Origin: Gillisia lutea
GTDB taxonomy: Bacteria; Bacteroidota; Bacteroidia; Flavobacteriales; Flavobacteriaceae
Direction: 5' to 3'
Length of the DNA stretch: 64,000 nucleotides
Assembly (NCBI RefSeq): GCF_021568705.1
Contig: NZ_JAKGTH010000011.1
Coordinates: 248,001-312,000, forward strand
Below the pieces are notes generated by a model. It did no database searches and had not been told where the DNA came from. It saw only the letters and a program-made list of their open reading frames with translations. Made by a program: the position numbers and the translations under genes. Below are positions 32,759 through 42,529 of this stretch, one piece after another (the stretch's first letter is position 1; each line of letters opens with the position of its first letter).

Positions 32759-35700
32759 ATGATCGATTCCCAACAAGAGGAACTAGCCGCAGGTTCTGAA
32801 AAGCTTACTAACTCTTCCAGAATAATTGCCGTGGGAGCTAGTGCCGGTGGATTAGAAGCTTTAAAGTCATTTTTTCAAAATATTCCTGAGGATGATAATA
32901 ACACTTACGTTGTTATACAACATCTTTCACCGGATTATAGAAGCATGATGGGAGAATTACTGGAAAAATCCACACCACTTCCAATAGAGAAAATTGTAGA
33001 TGAAATGGAAATACTGCCGGGGAGAATTTATTTGATCCCTCCGGTAAATAATTTGGTGATTGAAAATGGCAGACTACATTTACTCGAGAAGCCTAAAAAT
33101 CAAAAGCTAAACCTGCCCATAGATATGTTCATGGAATCTTTGGCGGAATATATAGGTGAAAAGGCTATAGCTATAATACTTAGTGGGACCGGAAGTGATG
33201 GTACTCGTGGTATTAGAGCCATAAAGGAGCACGACGGATTGGTAATGGTGCAGGAACCGGAGCAAGCAAAATTTGATGGTATGCCACAAAGTGCCATTAA
33301 TACCGGCTTGGTTGATTATGTGATTCCTGTTGAAGAAATGGGAAAAGAACTTACCAAATACATCAATGCTCCGGTTATTTTACCTTTGAAAGAGGAAGAT
33401 CTAGAATATAATGAGAAAACCTTAATTAAAATATTAGATCTTGTTGATGATAGCACAGGACATGATTTTAGAGAGTATAAATTTTCTACTTTAGTTAGAC
33501 GAATTGCTAGAAGAATAAATGTTTGTAACTGCAAATCTCTGGAGGAGTATCTCAATTTTTTAAAATCACATAGAACCGAAATTCCAATACTTTGTAGAGA
33601 ATTCCTGATAGGGGTCACTAAATTTTTTAGAGATACTCGTGTTTGGGAGATATTAGAGGATACCATTATTCCGAAACTTATTACCGAGGCACAGCCTGAA
33701 GAGACATTAAAGATTTGGGATGTGGCCTGTAGCTCTGGAGAGGAGGCATATTCTCTGGCAATGCTCTTGAACGAAGAGATGGAACGCCAGAATAAGAAAG
33801 TAAGTGTTAAAATTTTTGCCACCGATATTTCTGATAAGCATTTGAATATTGGAAGCGAGGGAGTTTACGCTGAAAGTATTATTGCTGATATAGAACCTTT
33901 ATTATTAAATAAATATTTTGTCAGGAAAAGTGAGGGATATCAAATTGTAGACAAATTGCGAGGAATGGTTATTTTCTCTCAACACAATGTTCTTAAGAAT
34001 CCACCTTTTAGTAGGATGGATATGATCTTCTGTAGAAATCTACTTATTTATTTTCAACCTTCTATTCAAAAGAAAGCTCTTTCGGTACTTCACTATGGAT
34101 TGAAGTTGAATGGAATTTTAGTTTTAGGAACCAGTGAGAGTGTTAATTCGCATAGAGAGAATTTTGAAGAAATTAGTCGTAAGTGGAAAATCTACCAGAA
34201 TGTGCATCCCACTAAACGATTAAAATCAGAAACTTTGCACTCGTCAACTAACAGAATGCCTGCTAGCAACCCATCTACTCTAAAAAGGGATTTACCTCCA
34301 CAAATTAACAACACAAAACAAAAATTTGCCAGAGAGCTAAGTATGGCTATTCTCGAGCAATTTGGTGGAGCTAGCGTTGTTATAGATTCAGAATTTGATA
34401 TTCTTGATGCTATTGGCGATTTTAAGAAGTATGCCAATTTACCTGATCAGGGTTTTTCTACGAATCTCACAGACATGCTGGATACCGATTTAAAACATAT
34501 AGTCCAGTCGGCAGTTAGAAAATCTCAAAAGGAAAATAAGCCTGCCAGTTATAAAGATGCTATTTATAACCATAAGGGTACCACTCATAGTTTAGATTTG
34601 CTTGTAAAACCATTCAGACAGCATAATCTTGATAATGAAATAACCTTTGTAATCACCTTTATTGAAAAGGATATCAAAGTTAATAATTCAATAGCAATAG
34701 AGCCAGTTACCTTATCCAGTCGTACCAAGGAATATATTCAGGAACTGGAAGAAGAATTGAAAAAAACCAAAGAGGAATTGCAAACCTCTTTAGAAGATAT
34801 AGAAACCAGTAATGAAGAGTTGCAGGCAGCAAATGAGGAGTTACTGGCATCTAATGAGGAACTGCAAAGTACCAATGAGGAATTGCAGAGTGTAAATGAG
34901 GAGATTAATACAGTGAATGCAGAGAATATCCAAAAGATGGAAGATCTTGCAGCCTTGAATGCCGATATGAATAACCTACTGGAAAGTACAGATATTGGTA
35001 CCATCTTTCTGGATGATAATCTTCGAATTAGAAAATTTACGCCTGCAATAAAGAAACACTTCAGTCTTATAAGCTCTGATGTGGGACGACCTATAGATAA
35101 TTTTACTACCAATTTCGGAGTTAATAGAGGTCGCGGTTTGGTTGCAAGGTGTAAGAAAGCCTTAAAAACCGGGAAAACTATTGAGCGTAATATCGTGTCA
35201 AAAGAAGGCCGAAATTATTTACAACGTATATCTCCATTTAATAACTCGGCTAGGGATATTGATGGAGTTGTAATTTCATTTATAGATATTGAATCTCTTC
35301 ATTTAGCTAAAGAAAGATTGGTGGAAAGTGAGCGTAGGTTCAAATCTTTTTATGAAGACGATCCTGTAATGCATTTTAGTGTCGATCCACAAACCTCACT
35401 AATAGTGCATTGTAATGAAAAGGCAGTAGAGAAATTAGAATATACTTCAAAAGAAGAGATTATAGGCAGACCTATTTTCGATCTTTATGAAGATGAAGCA
35501 CAACTTAAAGCACTGCGGTTAAATAAACTTTTTCAGGAAAAAGGAGAGCTTAGTAATGTAGAGCAGGAAATGGTTACCAATACAGGGAAAATAATTCCTA
35601 TAATCTTGAACTCTACCGTAGAGCTAGATGAAAATGGAAATATTGTTTCCAACCGACTTACCTGCGTAGATATTTCAGAATTAAAAGTAGCTCAGGAGAA

Positions 35701-36403
35701 ACTAAAAAGACAAAAAGCTGATCTTGAAAGAGTAAATAAAGACCTGGAGCAATTTGTTTCTATTTGTTCCCACGACTTGCAGGAACCTTTGGCCACGATA
35801 AAATTTGGTAGTGATATTCTTGGTAAGATCTATGCCAATCAGTTAGATGATAAGGCGAAGGAATATATTTCATATATAGATGAGGCTTCAACACGTTTAG
35901 CGAATCAAATTAAGGCATTGCTGGAACATTCCCGTATCGGACGTGACACCAAAAAAACACTGGTAGATACCAAAGAGCTTGTTGAGGTTGTTAAATATGA
36001 TCTTGGTAAGAGGATACGTGATACAAAGGCCAAGGTGCATGTTGGAGCACTTCCTAAAATAAAAGCATACGAAATAGAATTAAGATTATTATTCCAGAAC
36101 TTATTAAGCAATGCTTTAAAATACACTTCTAAAGACAGAGTGCCAGAAATTAGAATCTCGGCGTTTAAGGAAGGGGAATTTTGGGTGTTTTCTATTATGG
36201 ATAACGGAATTGGTATTTCGGAAGAGGATCAAAAGAATATCTTTACTATATTTAATAGGGTGAGAACTCAGGAAAAATATGAAGGAACGGGAGTAGGCTT
36301 GGCACATGTTGAAAAAATAGTGCAATTACATAACGGTACAATTTGGGTAGACTCTCAAGTTGGAGTAGGAAGTACCTTCTACTTTAAAATAAAAACCAGA
36401 TAG
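32759..36403 (+). CDS. CheB-CheR-PAS hybrid sensor histidine kinase
   Basis: A 1214-residue fusion. Order: CheB methylesterase (GASAGGLEALK at ~26, IQHLSPDY, GTGSDGTRG: the Ser, His and Asp of the triad are present), CheR methyltransferase (~215-475; DVACSSGEEAYSLAM at ~320; FCRNLLIYF), a coiled coil of repeated NEELQ units (~658-730), two PAS domains (~740 and ~860), HisKA (SHDLQEPL, His at ~1004) and HATPase (NALKY, DNGIGIS, GTGVGL). No receiver domain. The ATG at 32759 is chosen over a TTG 39 bp upstream because MIDSQQEEL gives a normal N-terminus. It is joined by 3 bp to the phytochrome gene, so both kinases are expressed together. Confidence 0.92.
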   Translation: MIDSQQEELAAGSEKLTNSSRIIAVGASAGGLEALKSFFQNIPEDDNNTYVVIQHLSPDYRSMMGELLEKSTPLPIEKIVDEMEILPGRIYLIPPVNNLVIENGRLHLLEKPKNQKLNLPIDMFMESLAEYIGEKAIAIILSGTGSDGTRGIRAIKEHDGLVMVQEPEQAKFDGMPQSAINTGLVDYVIPVEEMGKELTKYINAPVILPLKEEDLEYNEKTLIKILDLVDDSTGHDFREYKFSTLVRRIARRINVCNCKSLEEYLNFLKSHRTEIPILCREFLIGVTKFFRDTRVWEILEDTIIPKLITEAQPEETLKIWDVACSSGEEAYSLAMLLNEEMERQNKKVSVKIFATDISDKHLNIGSEGVYAESIIADIEPLLLNKYFVRKSEGYQIVDKLRGMVIFSQHNVLKNPPFSRMDMIFCRNLLIYFQPSIQKKALSVLHYGLKLNGILVLGTSESVNSHRENFEEISRKWKIYQNVHPTKRLKSETLHSSTNRMPASNPSTLKRDLPPQINNTKQKFARELSMAILEQFGGASVVIDSEFDILDAIGDFKKYANLPDQGFSTNLTDMLDTDLKHIVQSAVRKSQKENKPASYKDAIYNHKGTTHSLDLLVKPFRQHNLDNEITFVITFIEKDIKVNNSIAIEPVTLSSRTKEYIQELEEELKKTKEELQTSLEDIETSNEELQAANEELLASNEELQSTNEELQSVNEEINTVNAENIQKMEDLAALNADMNNLLESTDIGTIFLDDNLRIRKFTPAIKKHFSLISSDVGRPIDNFTTNFGVNRGRGLVARCKKALKTGKTIERNIVSKEGRNYLQRISPFNNSARDIDGVVISFIDIESLHLAKERLVESERRFKSFYEDDPVMHFSVDPQTSLIVHCNEKAVEKLEYTSKEEIIGRPIFDLYEDEAQLKALRLNKLFQEKGELSNVEQEMVTNTGKIIPIILNSTVELDENGNIVSNRLTCVDISELKVAQEKLKRQKADLERVNKDLEQFVSICSHDLQEPLATIKFGSDILGKIYANQLDDKAKEYISYIDEASTRLANQIKALLEHSRIGRDTKKTLVDTKELVEVVKYDLGKRIRDTKAKVHVGALPKIKAYEIELRLLFQNLLSNALKYTSKDRVPEIRISAFKEGEFWVFSIMDNGIGISEEDQKNIFTIFNRVRTQEKYEGTGVGLAHVEKIVQLHNGTIWVDSQVGVGSTFYFKIKTR

Positions 36404-36406
36404 AGA

Positions 36407-38638
36407 ATGGGATTACAACCCCGAGTATACCCACAAAAGATTGATGTTACCAATTGCGACAGAGAACCTATTCATATAATAGGAAAATCTCTCGCACACG
36501 GGGTAATAGTAGTTTGTGAAGCTAGTTCGTTAAAAATTGTCCAGTGTACGAATAATATTCAGCAACTACTAGGCTTTCCTTTAGACCAGCTTTTAAATAA
36601 TGAGTTGAACAGCCTGTTGCCAAAAGAAATAGTCGCGGCAATTGAGGCAGAACAGGCTGAAGGAGCAGCTTTTCAATCTCATGAAGTTTTATTTAATGGA
36701 AAGAAATTTATTGTTATTCCGCATATTTCCGGTTCCAGTTTATTGCTAGACATTGAACCAGCAGGAGACCATATCAACCCCATTCTATATCAACAGCAAC
36801 TGTCAAAAATTCTCAATGAGATCAATGCTTCACAAACCGTAAAAGATATAGGGCAACAAGCAGTAGCCCTTGTAAAATACCTTTATGATTACGATAGGGT
36901 AATGTTATATCAGTTCGATGAAGATTGGAATGGGGAAGTAGTTGCTGAGGTTAAAAATAAGGATATGAATAGTTGGTTAGGATTACATTATCCGGCTACC
37001 GATATTCCAAAACCTGCCAGAGAATCTTTTTTAAAACAGGGAATACGAATTATAAGTGATGTGTATTATGAGGCAGCTCCTTTAGTGCCGCAGATTAATC
37101 CTTTCACAAATTTACCCGTCGACCTTTCGAAATCGGAATTAAGAGCTGTTTCTCCTATTCATATCGAGTATTTAAAAAATATGGAGGTAGGAGCATCCCT
37201 TACTGCTGCTATTATTCTTAACGGTCAATTATGGGGGTTAATGGCATGTCACCATAATACTCCAAAATTTATAAGCTATCACCAGCGGCAGTCCTGTAAA
37301 TTTTTAACACAGGTAGTATCCAATCAATTGGCATTAAAGACTGCCAATACTTTTTTAGAAAAAAAGGAAGAGAGTTCAAAGATTAGAAAACGATTGGTGC
37401 ATCAAATGAACACAAAGAAAAATCTATGTGTTTCACTTATAAAATCTGAAACCAAGTTTACAGATCTTTTGGAATGTGACGGAGGAGCCTTGGTGCGGGA
37501 TGGTGTTGTTTACCTTTACGGAGAAACTCCTACTAAAACAGAGGTAAAACAAATCGTTGAAGAGGTACTTAATAAAAAAGATGACGTCCTCTTTTCTACC
37601 AAACATCTATCTAAAGAGTTGTCTGAGGCATTTGCCTATAAAGATGTTGCTTCCGGATTACTGAGCATTAAACTTGGTAATACCAATAAAGACTACCTCA
37701 TGTGGTTTAGACCTGAGATCTTAAAAACTGTACATTGGGGGGGGAACCCTGAAAAGAAAGCCGAAATTAAGGATGGAGTTCAATATTTGAGTCCGAGGAA
37801 ATCATTTGAAAGATGGTCGCAAGAAGTTTCAGGAGTTTCAAAGGCCTGGGAAAAATATGATCTACAAGGGATCAACTACTTCCGTGAAAATTTACTTCAT
37901 TTCATTCTACAGCAACAACAAGAAGAGATCAAGCAACTTAATAGAGATTTACTAGAGGCAAATAAGGAGTTGGAGACCTTTAGTTACAGTGTTTCCCATG
38001 ATTTACGAGTACCGCTAAGAGGAATTCATGGGTATGCAAGGATTTTGAAAGAGGATTATTTAGGCCAGCTAAATGAAACGGCTAAGAAAGCTGTCCAAAC
38101 AATTATAAAATCTGCTGAAGAAATGGAAATTCTTATAGAGGATATTCTTTCTTATTCAGGTGTAGGACAGGGAAAAATTAAGAGATCAAGTATCGGTGTT
38201 CAGGAACTAAGTTTACAAATAGTAGATTTTCTAAACGTTGACAAGCATTATCCTAAGAGCACATTTAAAATCGACAAGAATATTCCTAACCTGCATGCCG
38301 ATAAAAGAATGCTTTATCAGCTTTTAAGTAACCTGATAAGTAATGCTTTCAAATATTCTGATAAAGTAGATACACCTATTATAGAGGTTGGTTTTTTATC
38401 TGATAAAAATAAAATCGTATATTTTGTAAAGGATAATGGGGTAGGTTTTAACCCCAAAATGGGCTCTAAAATCTTTGAAGTTTTTACGCGGTTAGTAGAT
38501 GAAGAATTTGGAGGTTCAGGAATTGGCCTGGCTATTGCTAAGAAAGTGGTAGAAAAACATAATGGAGAAATTTGGTTTGAGAGTGCAGAAGGGAAAGGAG
38601 CTACTTTTTATTTCACACTAGATTCTAATATAGAATAA
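36407..38638 (+). CDS. bphP: Bacteriophytochrome histidine kinase
   Basis: Red/far-red light sensor kinase, 743 residues. Biliverdin attaches to an N-terminal Cys, here Cys17 in TNCDREPIHI. PAS domain to ~120; GAF domain with the PATDIPKPARE motif near 195 (usual PASDIP); PHY domain with the tongue motif PRKSF near 462; HisKA with SVSHDLRVPLRGIHGY (His ~530); HATPase with NLISNAFKY, DNGVGFNP and GSGIGLAI. The loop after the Cys reads GKSLAHGVI in place of the common GSIQPHG. All features of a photoactive, kinase-competent phytochrome are present. Its own receiver and heme oxygenase follow at once, so the module is self-sufficient for chromophore and output. Confidence 0.95.
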   Translation: MGLQPRVYPQKIDVTNCDREPIHIIGKSLAHGVIVVCEASSLKIVQCTNNIQQLLGFPLDQLLNNELNSLLPKEIVAAIEAEQAEGAAFQSHEVLFNGKKFIVIPHISGSSLLLDIEPAGDHINPILYQQQLSKILNEINASQTVKDIGQQAVALVKYLYDYDRVMLYQFDEDWNGEVVAEVKNKDMNSWLGLHYPATDIPKPARESFLKQGIRIISDVYYEAAPLVPQINPFTNLPVDLSKSELRAVSPIHIEYLKNMEVGASLTAAIILNGQLWGLMACHHNTPKFISYHQRQSCKFLTQVVSNQLALKTANTFLEKKEESSKIRKRLVHQMNTKKNLCVSLIKSETKFTDLLECDGGALVRDGVVYLYGETPTKTEVKQIVEEVLNKKDDVLFSTKHLSKELSEAFAYKDVASGLLSIKLGNTNKDYLMWFRPEILKTVHWGGNPEKKAEIKDGVQYLSPRKSFERWSQEVSGVSKAWEKYDLQGINYFRENLLHFILQQQQEEIKQLNRDLLEANKELETFSYSVSHDLRVPLRGIHGYARILKEDYLGQLNETAKKAVQTIIKSAEEMEILIEDILSYSGVGQGKIKRSSIGVQELSLQIVDFLNVDKHYPKSTFKIDKNIPNLHADKRMLYQLLSNLISNAFKYSDKVDTPIIEVGFLSDKNKIVYFVKDNGVGFNPKMGSKIFEVFTRLVDEEFGGSGIGLAIAKKVVEKHNGEIWFESAEGKGATFYFTLDSNIE

Positions 38639-38692
38639 TCACCTAAACCAATTAATTCAGAAGATCTCTTCAGGGAGTGTAAAAGATAGTAC

Positions 38693-39250
38693 ATGATAAC
38701 AACAGCTTTACGAATATTACTGGTAGAAGATAAAGTCACTGATGCCGAGTTAACCATAAGAATGATTAATAAAATTGCCTTGAAAGCAGAGGTGAAGGTG
38801 GTTGATAATCTATCTGCCTGTGCAGATGCTTTGCGGTCTTTCGTTCCAGATGTGGTGATCTCCGACTATAATCTCCCTACCTGTTCCGGCCTAGAGGTCC
38901 TAGAATTGGTGAAGTCTAAAGATAGTACCATGGAATTTATATTCCTTACAGGGACGATCAACGATGAAGAGGTTGCTGCAAATACAATACTTTCTGGAGT
39001 TTCAGGATTTGTATTGAAAAAACATATGAATACGTTAGATGAAAAACTTCGACCCCTGTTAAAGAAGATCGTTTTTAATATGAGCGAGCGAGAAGAGGTA
39101 CGATTAAAAATTAGAGAGAATAAAATAGCGGTTAATGAGATCTATGATTTTTTAGATAGTATTAATTCCGATAATTCTGAACAGAAAGTGAATATTAAAG
39201 AGATTCGGGAAAAGATTAAAAAAGATAAAGAACAGGATGATGCTGAGTAA
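38693..39250 (+). CDS. Response regulator (receiver only) paired with the phytochrome
   Basis: 185 residues. A receiver domain fills residues 1-130: ILLVEDKVTDAEL acidic pocket, phospho-acceptor Asp in VVISDYNLPTCSG (~57), Thr in IFLTGTIND, Lys in GFVLKKH. The remaining ~55 residues are a charged helix (REKIKKDKEQDD) without DNA-binding domain, so it acts by protein contact or as a phosphate sink. It is 54 bp behind the phytochrome and overlaps the heme oxygenase gene by 14 bp, which ties the three together. Confidence 0.9.
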   Translation: MITTALRILLVEDKVTDAELTIRMINKIALKAEVKVVDNLSACADALRSFVPDVVISDYNLPTCSGLEVLELVKSKDSTMEFIFLTGTINDEEVAANTILSGVSGFVLKKHMNTLDEKLRPLLKKIVFNMSEREEVRLKIRENKIAVNEIYDFLDSINSDNSEQKVNIKEIREKIKKDKEQDDAE

Positions 39251-39785
39251 ATTAAGGGAGGCCACACATCAGTTGCATAAGGAGATTGAAAAAGATAATT
39301 TGGCAGATTTAATTATTTCCCATGAAATAACCTTAGACCAGTATAAAAAGCTGTTGCTACAAAATCATACCGCTTATAGAATCGTTGAAGCCGAAATCAC
39401 TAAATATATTCCCGAATATACCTCGGAAAAAACTGTTCATCTTCAAAAAGACCTTGATTTATTAGAACTTGAGAATCCATATTTGGAGGAATACACCTTG
39501 AAATTTAAGTGTACTTCGGTGGCTCAGGCTATAGGAGCCAGATATGTTATTGAAGGATCTTCATTAGGGGGAATAATGATCGCAACGCATTTAAAGGATT
39601 GTGCCAATTTGCAGGATTTGACAAAGCACAACTTTTTTAATGGAGACAGGGATGGGGTAATGAGTTGGAATAAATACTGTAAAGATCTAAAGAAAATAGA
39701 TTTTACAGCTGCTCAGGAAAAGGAAGCCATACAAAAGGCTATGGACACTTTTAATTTCTTTGGAAAAGTTTTCCGGGAGATTTAA
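39237..39785 (+). CDS. bphO: Heme oxygenase (biliverdin-producing)
   Basis: Opens heme to biliverdin, CO and iron; biliverdin is the chromophore of the adjacent phytochrome. 182 residues. The proximal heme ligand is His14 in LREATHQLHKEIE; the distal helix is seen in ARYVIEGSSLGG (~105-116). This is the bacterial BphO/HemO form. The start is ATG at 39237 or 39240; both overlap the receiver gene. A CO or redox link with the FNR-like island is conceivable but has no support in the sequence. Confidence 0.9.
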   Translation: MMLSKLREATHQLHKEIEKDNLADLIISHEITLDQYKKLLLQNHTAYRIVEAEITKYIPEYTSEKTVHLQKDLDLLELENPYLEEYTLKFKCTSVAQAIGARYVIEGSSLGGIMIATHLKDCANLQDLTKHNFFNGDRDGVMSWNKYCKDLKKIDFTAAQEKEAIQKAMDTFNFFGKVFREI

Positions 39786-40363
39786 ATGAGCTTAAAAGAA
39801 CCTACTTCTAATACGTCTCCCGATTGCAGGTTATTTAAAAATTCGTTTCCTATTCGAATTCTTACCAATCTTAACGTAGGGTAGCCAACTGCAGCAGTCA
39901 TTTTTTTAACCTGCCGGAATTTACCCTCAGTTAAAGTAATGGAAACCCAACACGTAGGACCATGTCTTTCATCTCTAATCTTTTTTGAACGCTGAGGAAA
40001 TCCCGGAGCCTTATCTAATTTAAAGGCTTTACAAGGTTTGGTAAGATATTTTTTACCATTAATACCTATTTCTACACCATTATTTAAGAGTGCTATGGCT
40101 TGCTCATTTATGATGCCATCTACCTGTACATAATATTCCTTTTCAACCTCCTTGCTTCTTACGTCTTCACTCATCATTCCACTGGTGGTTAAAAGCAATA
40201 AACCTTCAGAATCTTCATCTAATCTCCCAATTGCCATGGTATCATCAGGGAAATTATATAAGTCCCCAAGTAGCTTCTTATTTTTCCTTGTGGTCTGATT
40301 ATTTATAAATTGACTGAGATACCCATAGGGTTTATAAATTTTGAAATGCTGATACTTAGACAT
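39782..40363 (-). CDS. 23S rRNA pseudouridine synthase, RluE-like
   Basis: Isomerises a uridine in large-subunit rRNA or similar RNA. 193 residues with the RsuA/RluE/RluF-family catalytic motif GRLDEDSEGLLLLT (Asp ~45) and the segment KYLTKPCKAFKL; the short length without an S4 domain, and the opening FKIYKPYGYLSQF, point to RluE. Its end overlaps that of the heme oxygenase gene by 4 bp on the other strand. It lies 11 bp behind the methyltransferase. Confidence 0.88.
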   Translation of the reverse strand: MSKYQHFKIYKPYGYLSQFINNQTTRKNKKLLGDLYNFPDDTMAIGRLDEDSEGLLLLTTSGMMSEDVRSKEVEKEYYVQVDGIINEQAIALLNNGVEIGINGKKYLTKPCKAFKLDKAPGFPQRSKKIRDERHGPTCWVSITLTEGKFRQVKKMTAAVGYPTLRLVRIRIGNEFLNNLQSGDVLEVGSFKLI

Positions 40364-40374
40364 GTTCTAACAAC

Positions 40375-40998
40375 TTACTTTTCGAATATGAAGGATATTA
40401 AACGAGGAATATTTTTTCTATTATCCTCATCAAACCATTCCTTAATTTCTAATAGTTTGAATCGGTGCTTATTTGCCGCCCACAGATAATCGGACATATG
40501 ATGAATGAATACTTCTAGTTCCTGAATTTCTTTACCATTATCAAATCTTGCTTTACTCCCTGTATATTGTTTAAATGGATGAAGTTCGCAAATATAGAAT
40601 TTTCCTTTTGGAATTAGGCGGTTACTAGCCTGTTCGAATATAAAGTTCAGATCTTTAATATGTTCCAAAACAAGGCTGCAGGTAATTAAATTGAATTGAT
40701 TAGCAGGAACCGGCCAGGCTTTGGTTAAATCAGTTTGCAAAAATTCTACGTTTTTTGAACGAACCTTATTTCTTGCGATTTCCATCATCTCTAAAGAAAA
40801 ATCCAGACCGGTTATGGATACAGCTTTTTTAAGCATCCATTGAATGTTCTTCCCGGTTCCGCATCCCAACTCTAAAACTTTCCCTTTCAGATGCATATTT
40901 AAAGTTGATTTTGCAGCAAGCATTTCAATATCACGTGTTTTATTTGGCATATCATCATAGGTCGCTGCCCAATCATTATACGCTTTACTGATACTCAT
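40375..40998 (-). CDS. Class I SAM-dependent methyltransferase
   Basis: 207 residues. Motif I VLELGCGTGKNIQWM (~40-54), then LDFSLEMMEIARNKV, FLQTDLTKAWP and NLITCSLVLEHIKDL, all in the order of a Methyltransf_11/25 domain. Substrate unknown. The C-terminus FDEDNRKNIPRLISFIFEK is common to a flavobacterial subgroup that I cannot assign a product. Probably in one unit with the pseudouridine synthase downstream. Confidence 0.86.
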   Translation of the reverse strand: MSISKAYNDWAATYDDMPNKTRDIEMLAAKSTLNMHLKGKVLELGCGTGKNIQWMLKKAVSITGLDFSLEMMEIARNKVRSKNVEFLQTDLTKAWPVPANQFNLITCSLVLEHIKDLNFIFEQASNRLIPKGKFYICELHPFKQYTGSKARFDNGKEIQELEVFIHHMSDYLWAANKHRFKLLEIKEWFDEDNRKNIPRLISFIFEK

Positions 40999-41152
40999 AG
41001 AATTTAATTTTTGAAGGAATTTGGCAATATATAATAATTCAAATATAAGGTCTTCTCACTATTTGGGTAGAATTACAATAATAAGTTTCTATTCCTATTT
41101 TTAGATTATTGTTATAACAAGTTCTGTTTTAGTAAAACTGATGTTTAAAATA

Positions 41153-41160
41153 TATATTTG
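41153..41160 (+). promoter_or_regulatory. Probable -7 element of the antiporter gene
   Basis: TATATTTG fits TAnnTTTG; a weak TCTG/TTTT-like -33 lies about 26 bp upstream. The transcript would start about 20 bp ahead of the ATG at 41181. Confidence 0.5.
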
Positions 41161-41180
41161 TTCAACAGCAAAATTTTTCC

Positions 41181-42425
41181 ATGGATTATTTTTTGATCAT
41201 TACCGTATTAGTCACGCTCTCTGCAATTTTTGGTTACATCAACGTGAGATTTTTAAAATTACCAAATAGCATTGGCTTAATGTTGATAACAATATTATTT
41301 ACACTTGCAGTATTTGCACTTAGTTTTTATGATGCAACCCTACTAGAAGCAGAAAAGAAGATCATCAACCAAATTGATTTTCAAAAAGTACTATTAGATG
41401 TAATGTTAAGCTTTCTGCTTTTTGCCGGAGCCTTACACACCAATTTTGAGCAATTAAAAGTTCAGCGATGGCCGGTTTTGGTATTTGCAACCTTAGGAAT
41501 TATGGTTTCAACTTTTTTGGTTGGAACGGGTATGTATTACATTTTGCAGCTCTTAGGGCAGGAGGTAGCTTATATTTATTGTCTTTTATTCGGGGCTTTA
41601 ATATCTCCTACCGATCCTATAGCCGTGTTGGGAATTTTAAAGAAAGCCGGTGTTCCTAAAATGTTGGAGACCAAAATCGTCGGGGAGTCTTTATTTAATG
41701 ATGGAGTAGGAGTAGTTATATTTTTGACTATTTATAAAATTGCAGATTCAGAAACAGGGAATATAGAATTTTTACCCATAATGGAGCTATTTGGTATGGA
41801 GGTGATTGGCGGGATTTCTTTAGGCTTGTTATTGGGATGGATCACATACAGGCTCATGAAATCTATTGACGACTATGATATTGAAGTAATTATAACACTT
41901 GCAGCAGTAATGGCGGGTACTGCAATAGCTCAATATTTTCATTTCTCGGCTCCATTGGCCATGGTAACTGCTGGGCTGGTTGTTGGAAATGATACAGTTC
42001 GAGCCTCGACCATGTCGGAGATCACAGAAAGTTATGTGGATAAATTTTGGGAATTGATAGATATATTACTTAATACTATACTGTTTGTTTTAATAGGAAT
42101 GGAAATGCTGGTACTTTCCTTTACAGGGCACTATATTGTAGCTGGTTTATTAGCTATTCCTGTTGTTCTGTTATGCAGATATACCTCCTTATTACTTCCT
42201 ATAAATTTCTTTAGTAAACGATTAGATTTTGTTCCCAATACTAATTTAATAATGACTTGGGGTGGTTTACGGGGAGGTATTTCCATAGCCTTGGCACTGA
42301 GCCTAACTGGAGAAATGCATAGAGATCTTTTTCTGGTAATTACCTATTTGGTAGTGGTATTTTCTATCCTTGTTCAAGGGCTTTCTGTAGGGAAGTTAGT
42401 AAAGAGACTTGGCAGTGCTAAATAA
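41181..42425 (+). CDS. CPA1-family cation/proton antiporter (NhaP type)
   Basis: Inner-membrane antiporter exchanging Na+ or K+ for protons; keeps pH and sodium balance, a common need in marine bacteria. 414 residues with about 12 membrane segments. The cation site SPTDPIAVLGILKKAG (with the T-D-P unwound helix) lies near residue 138, and the KIVGESLFNDGVGVVIF motif (N-D of the CPA1 group) near 160-177. The C-terminus MTWGGLRGGISIALALS is also typical. Confidence 0.93.
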   Translation: MDYFLIITVLVTLSAIFGYINVRFLKLPNSIGLMLITILFTLAVFALSFYDATLLEAEKKIINQIDFQKVLLDVMLSFLLFAGALHTNFEQLKVQRWPVLVFATLGIMVSTFLVGTGMYYILQLLGQEVAYIYCLLFGALISPTDPIAVLGILKKAGVPKMLETKIVGESLFNDGVGVVIFLTIYKIADSETGNIEFLPIMELFGMEVIGGISLGLLLGWITYRLMKSIDDYDIEVIITLAAVMAGTAIAQYFHFSAPLAMVTAGLVVGNDTVRASTMSEITESYVDKFWELIDILLNTILFVLIGMEMLVLSFTGHYIVAGLLAIPVVLLCRYTSLLLPINFFSKRLDFVPNTNLIMTWGGLRGGISIALALSLTGEMHRDLFLVITYLVVVFSILVQGLSVGKLVKRLGSAK

Positions 42426-42479
42426 ATTTAGGCACACAATATTATCAAAGCTTTACTATAAAAAGGTTTAACAGATTGT

Positions 42480-42512
42480 TTTGAGTTGCTTTTGTATTCT
42501 TATGTAAATTTA
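42480..42512 (+). promoter_or_regulatory. Promoter of the APC permease gene
   Basis: TTTG (42480-42483), 21 bp, TAAATTTA (42505-42512). Predicted start near 42517, 13 bp ahead of the ATG at 42530. Confidence 0.6.
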
Positions 42513-42529
42513 AGCATCGAAAAGTTGGT

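Noticed and set aside
39231-39250. Frameshift joining the receiver and heme oxygenase genes
   Set aside because: Both have complete domains and the 14-bp overlap is a normal form of translational coupling.
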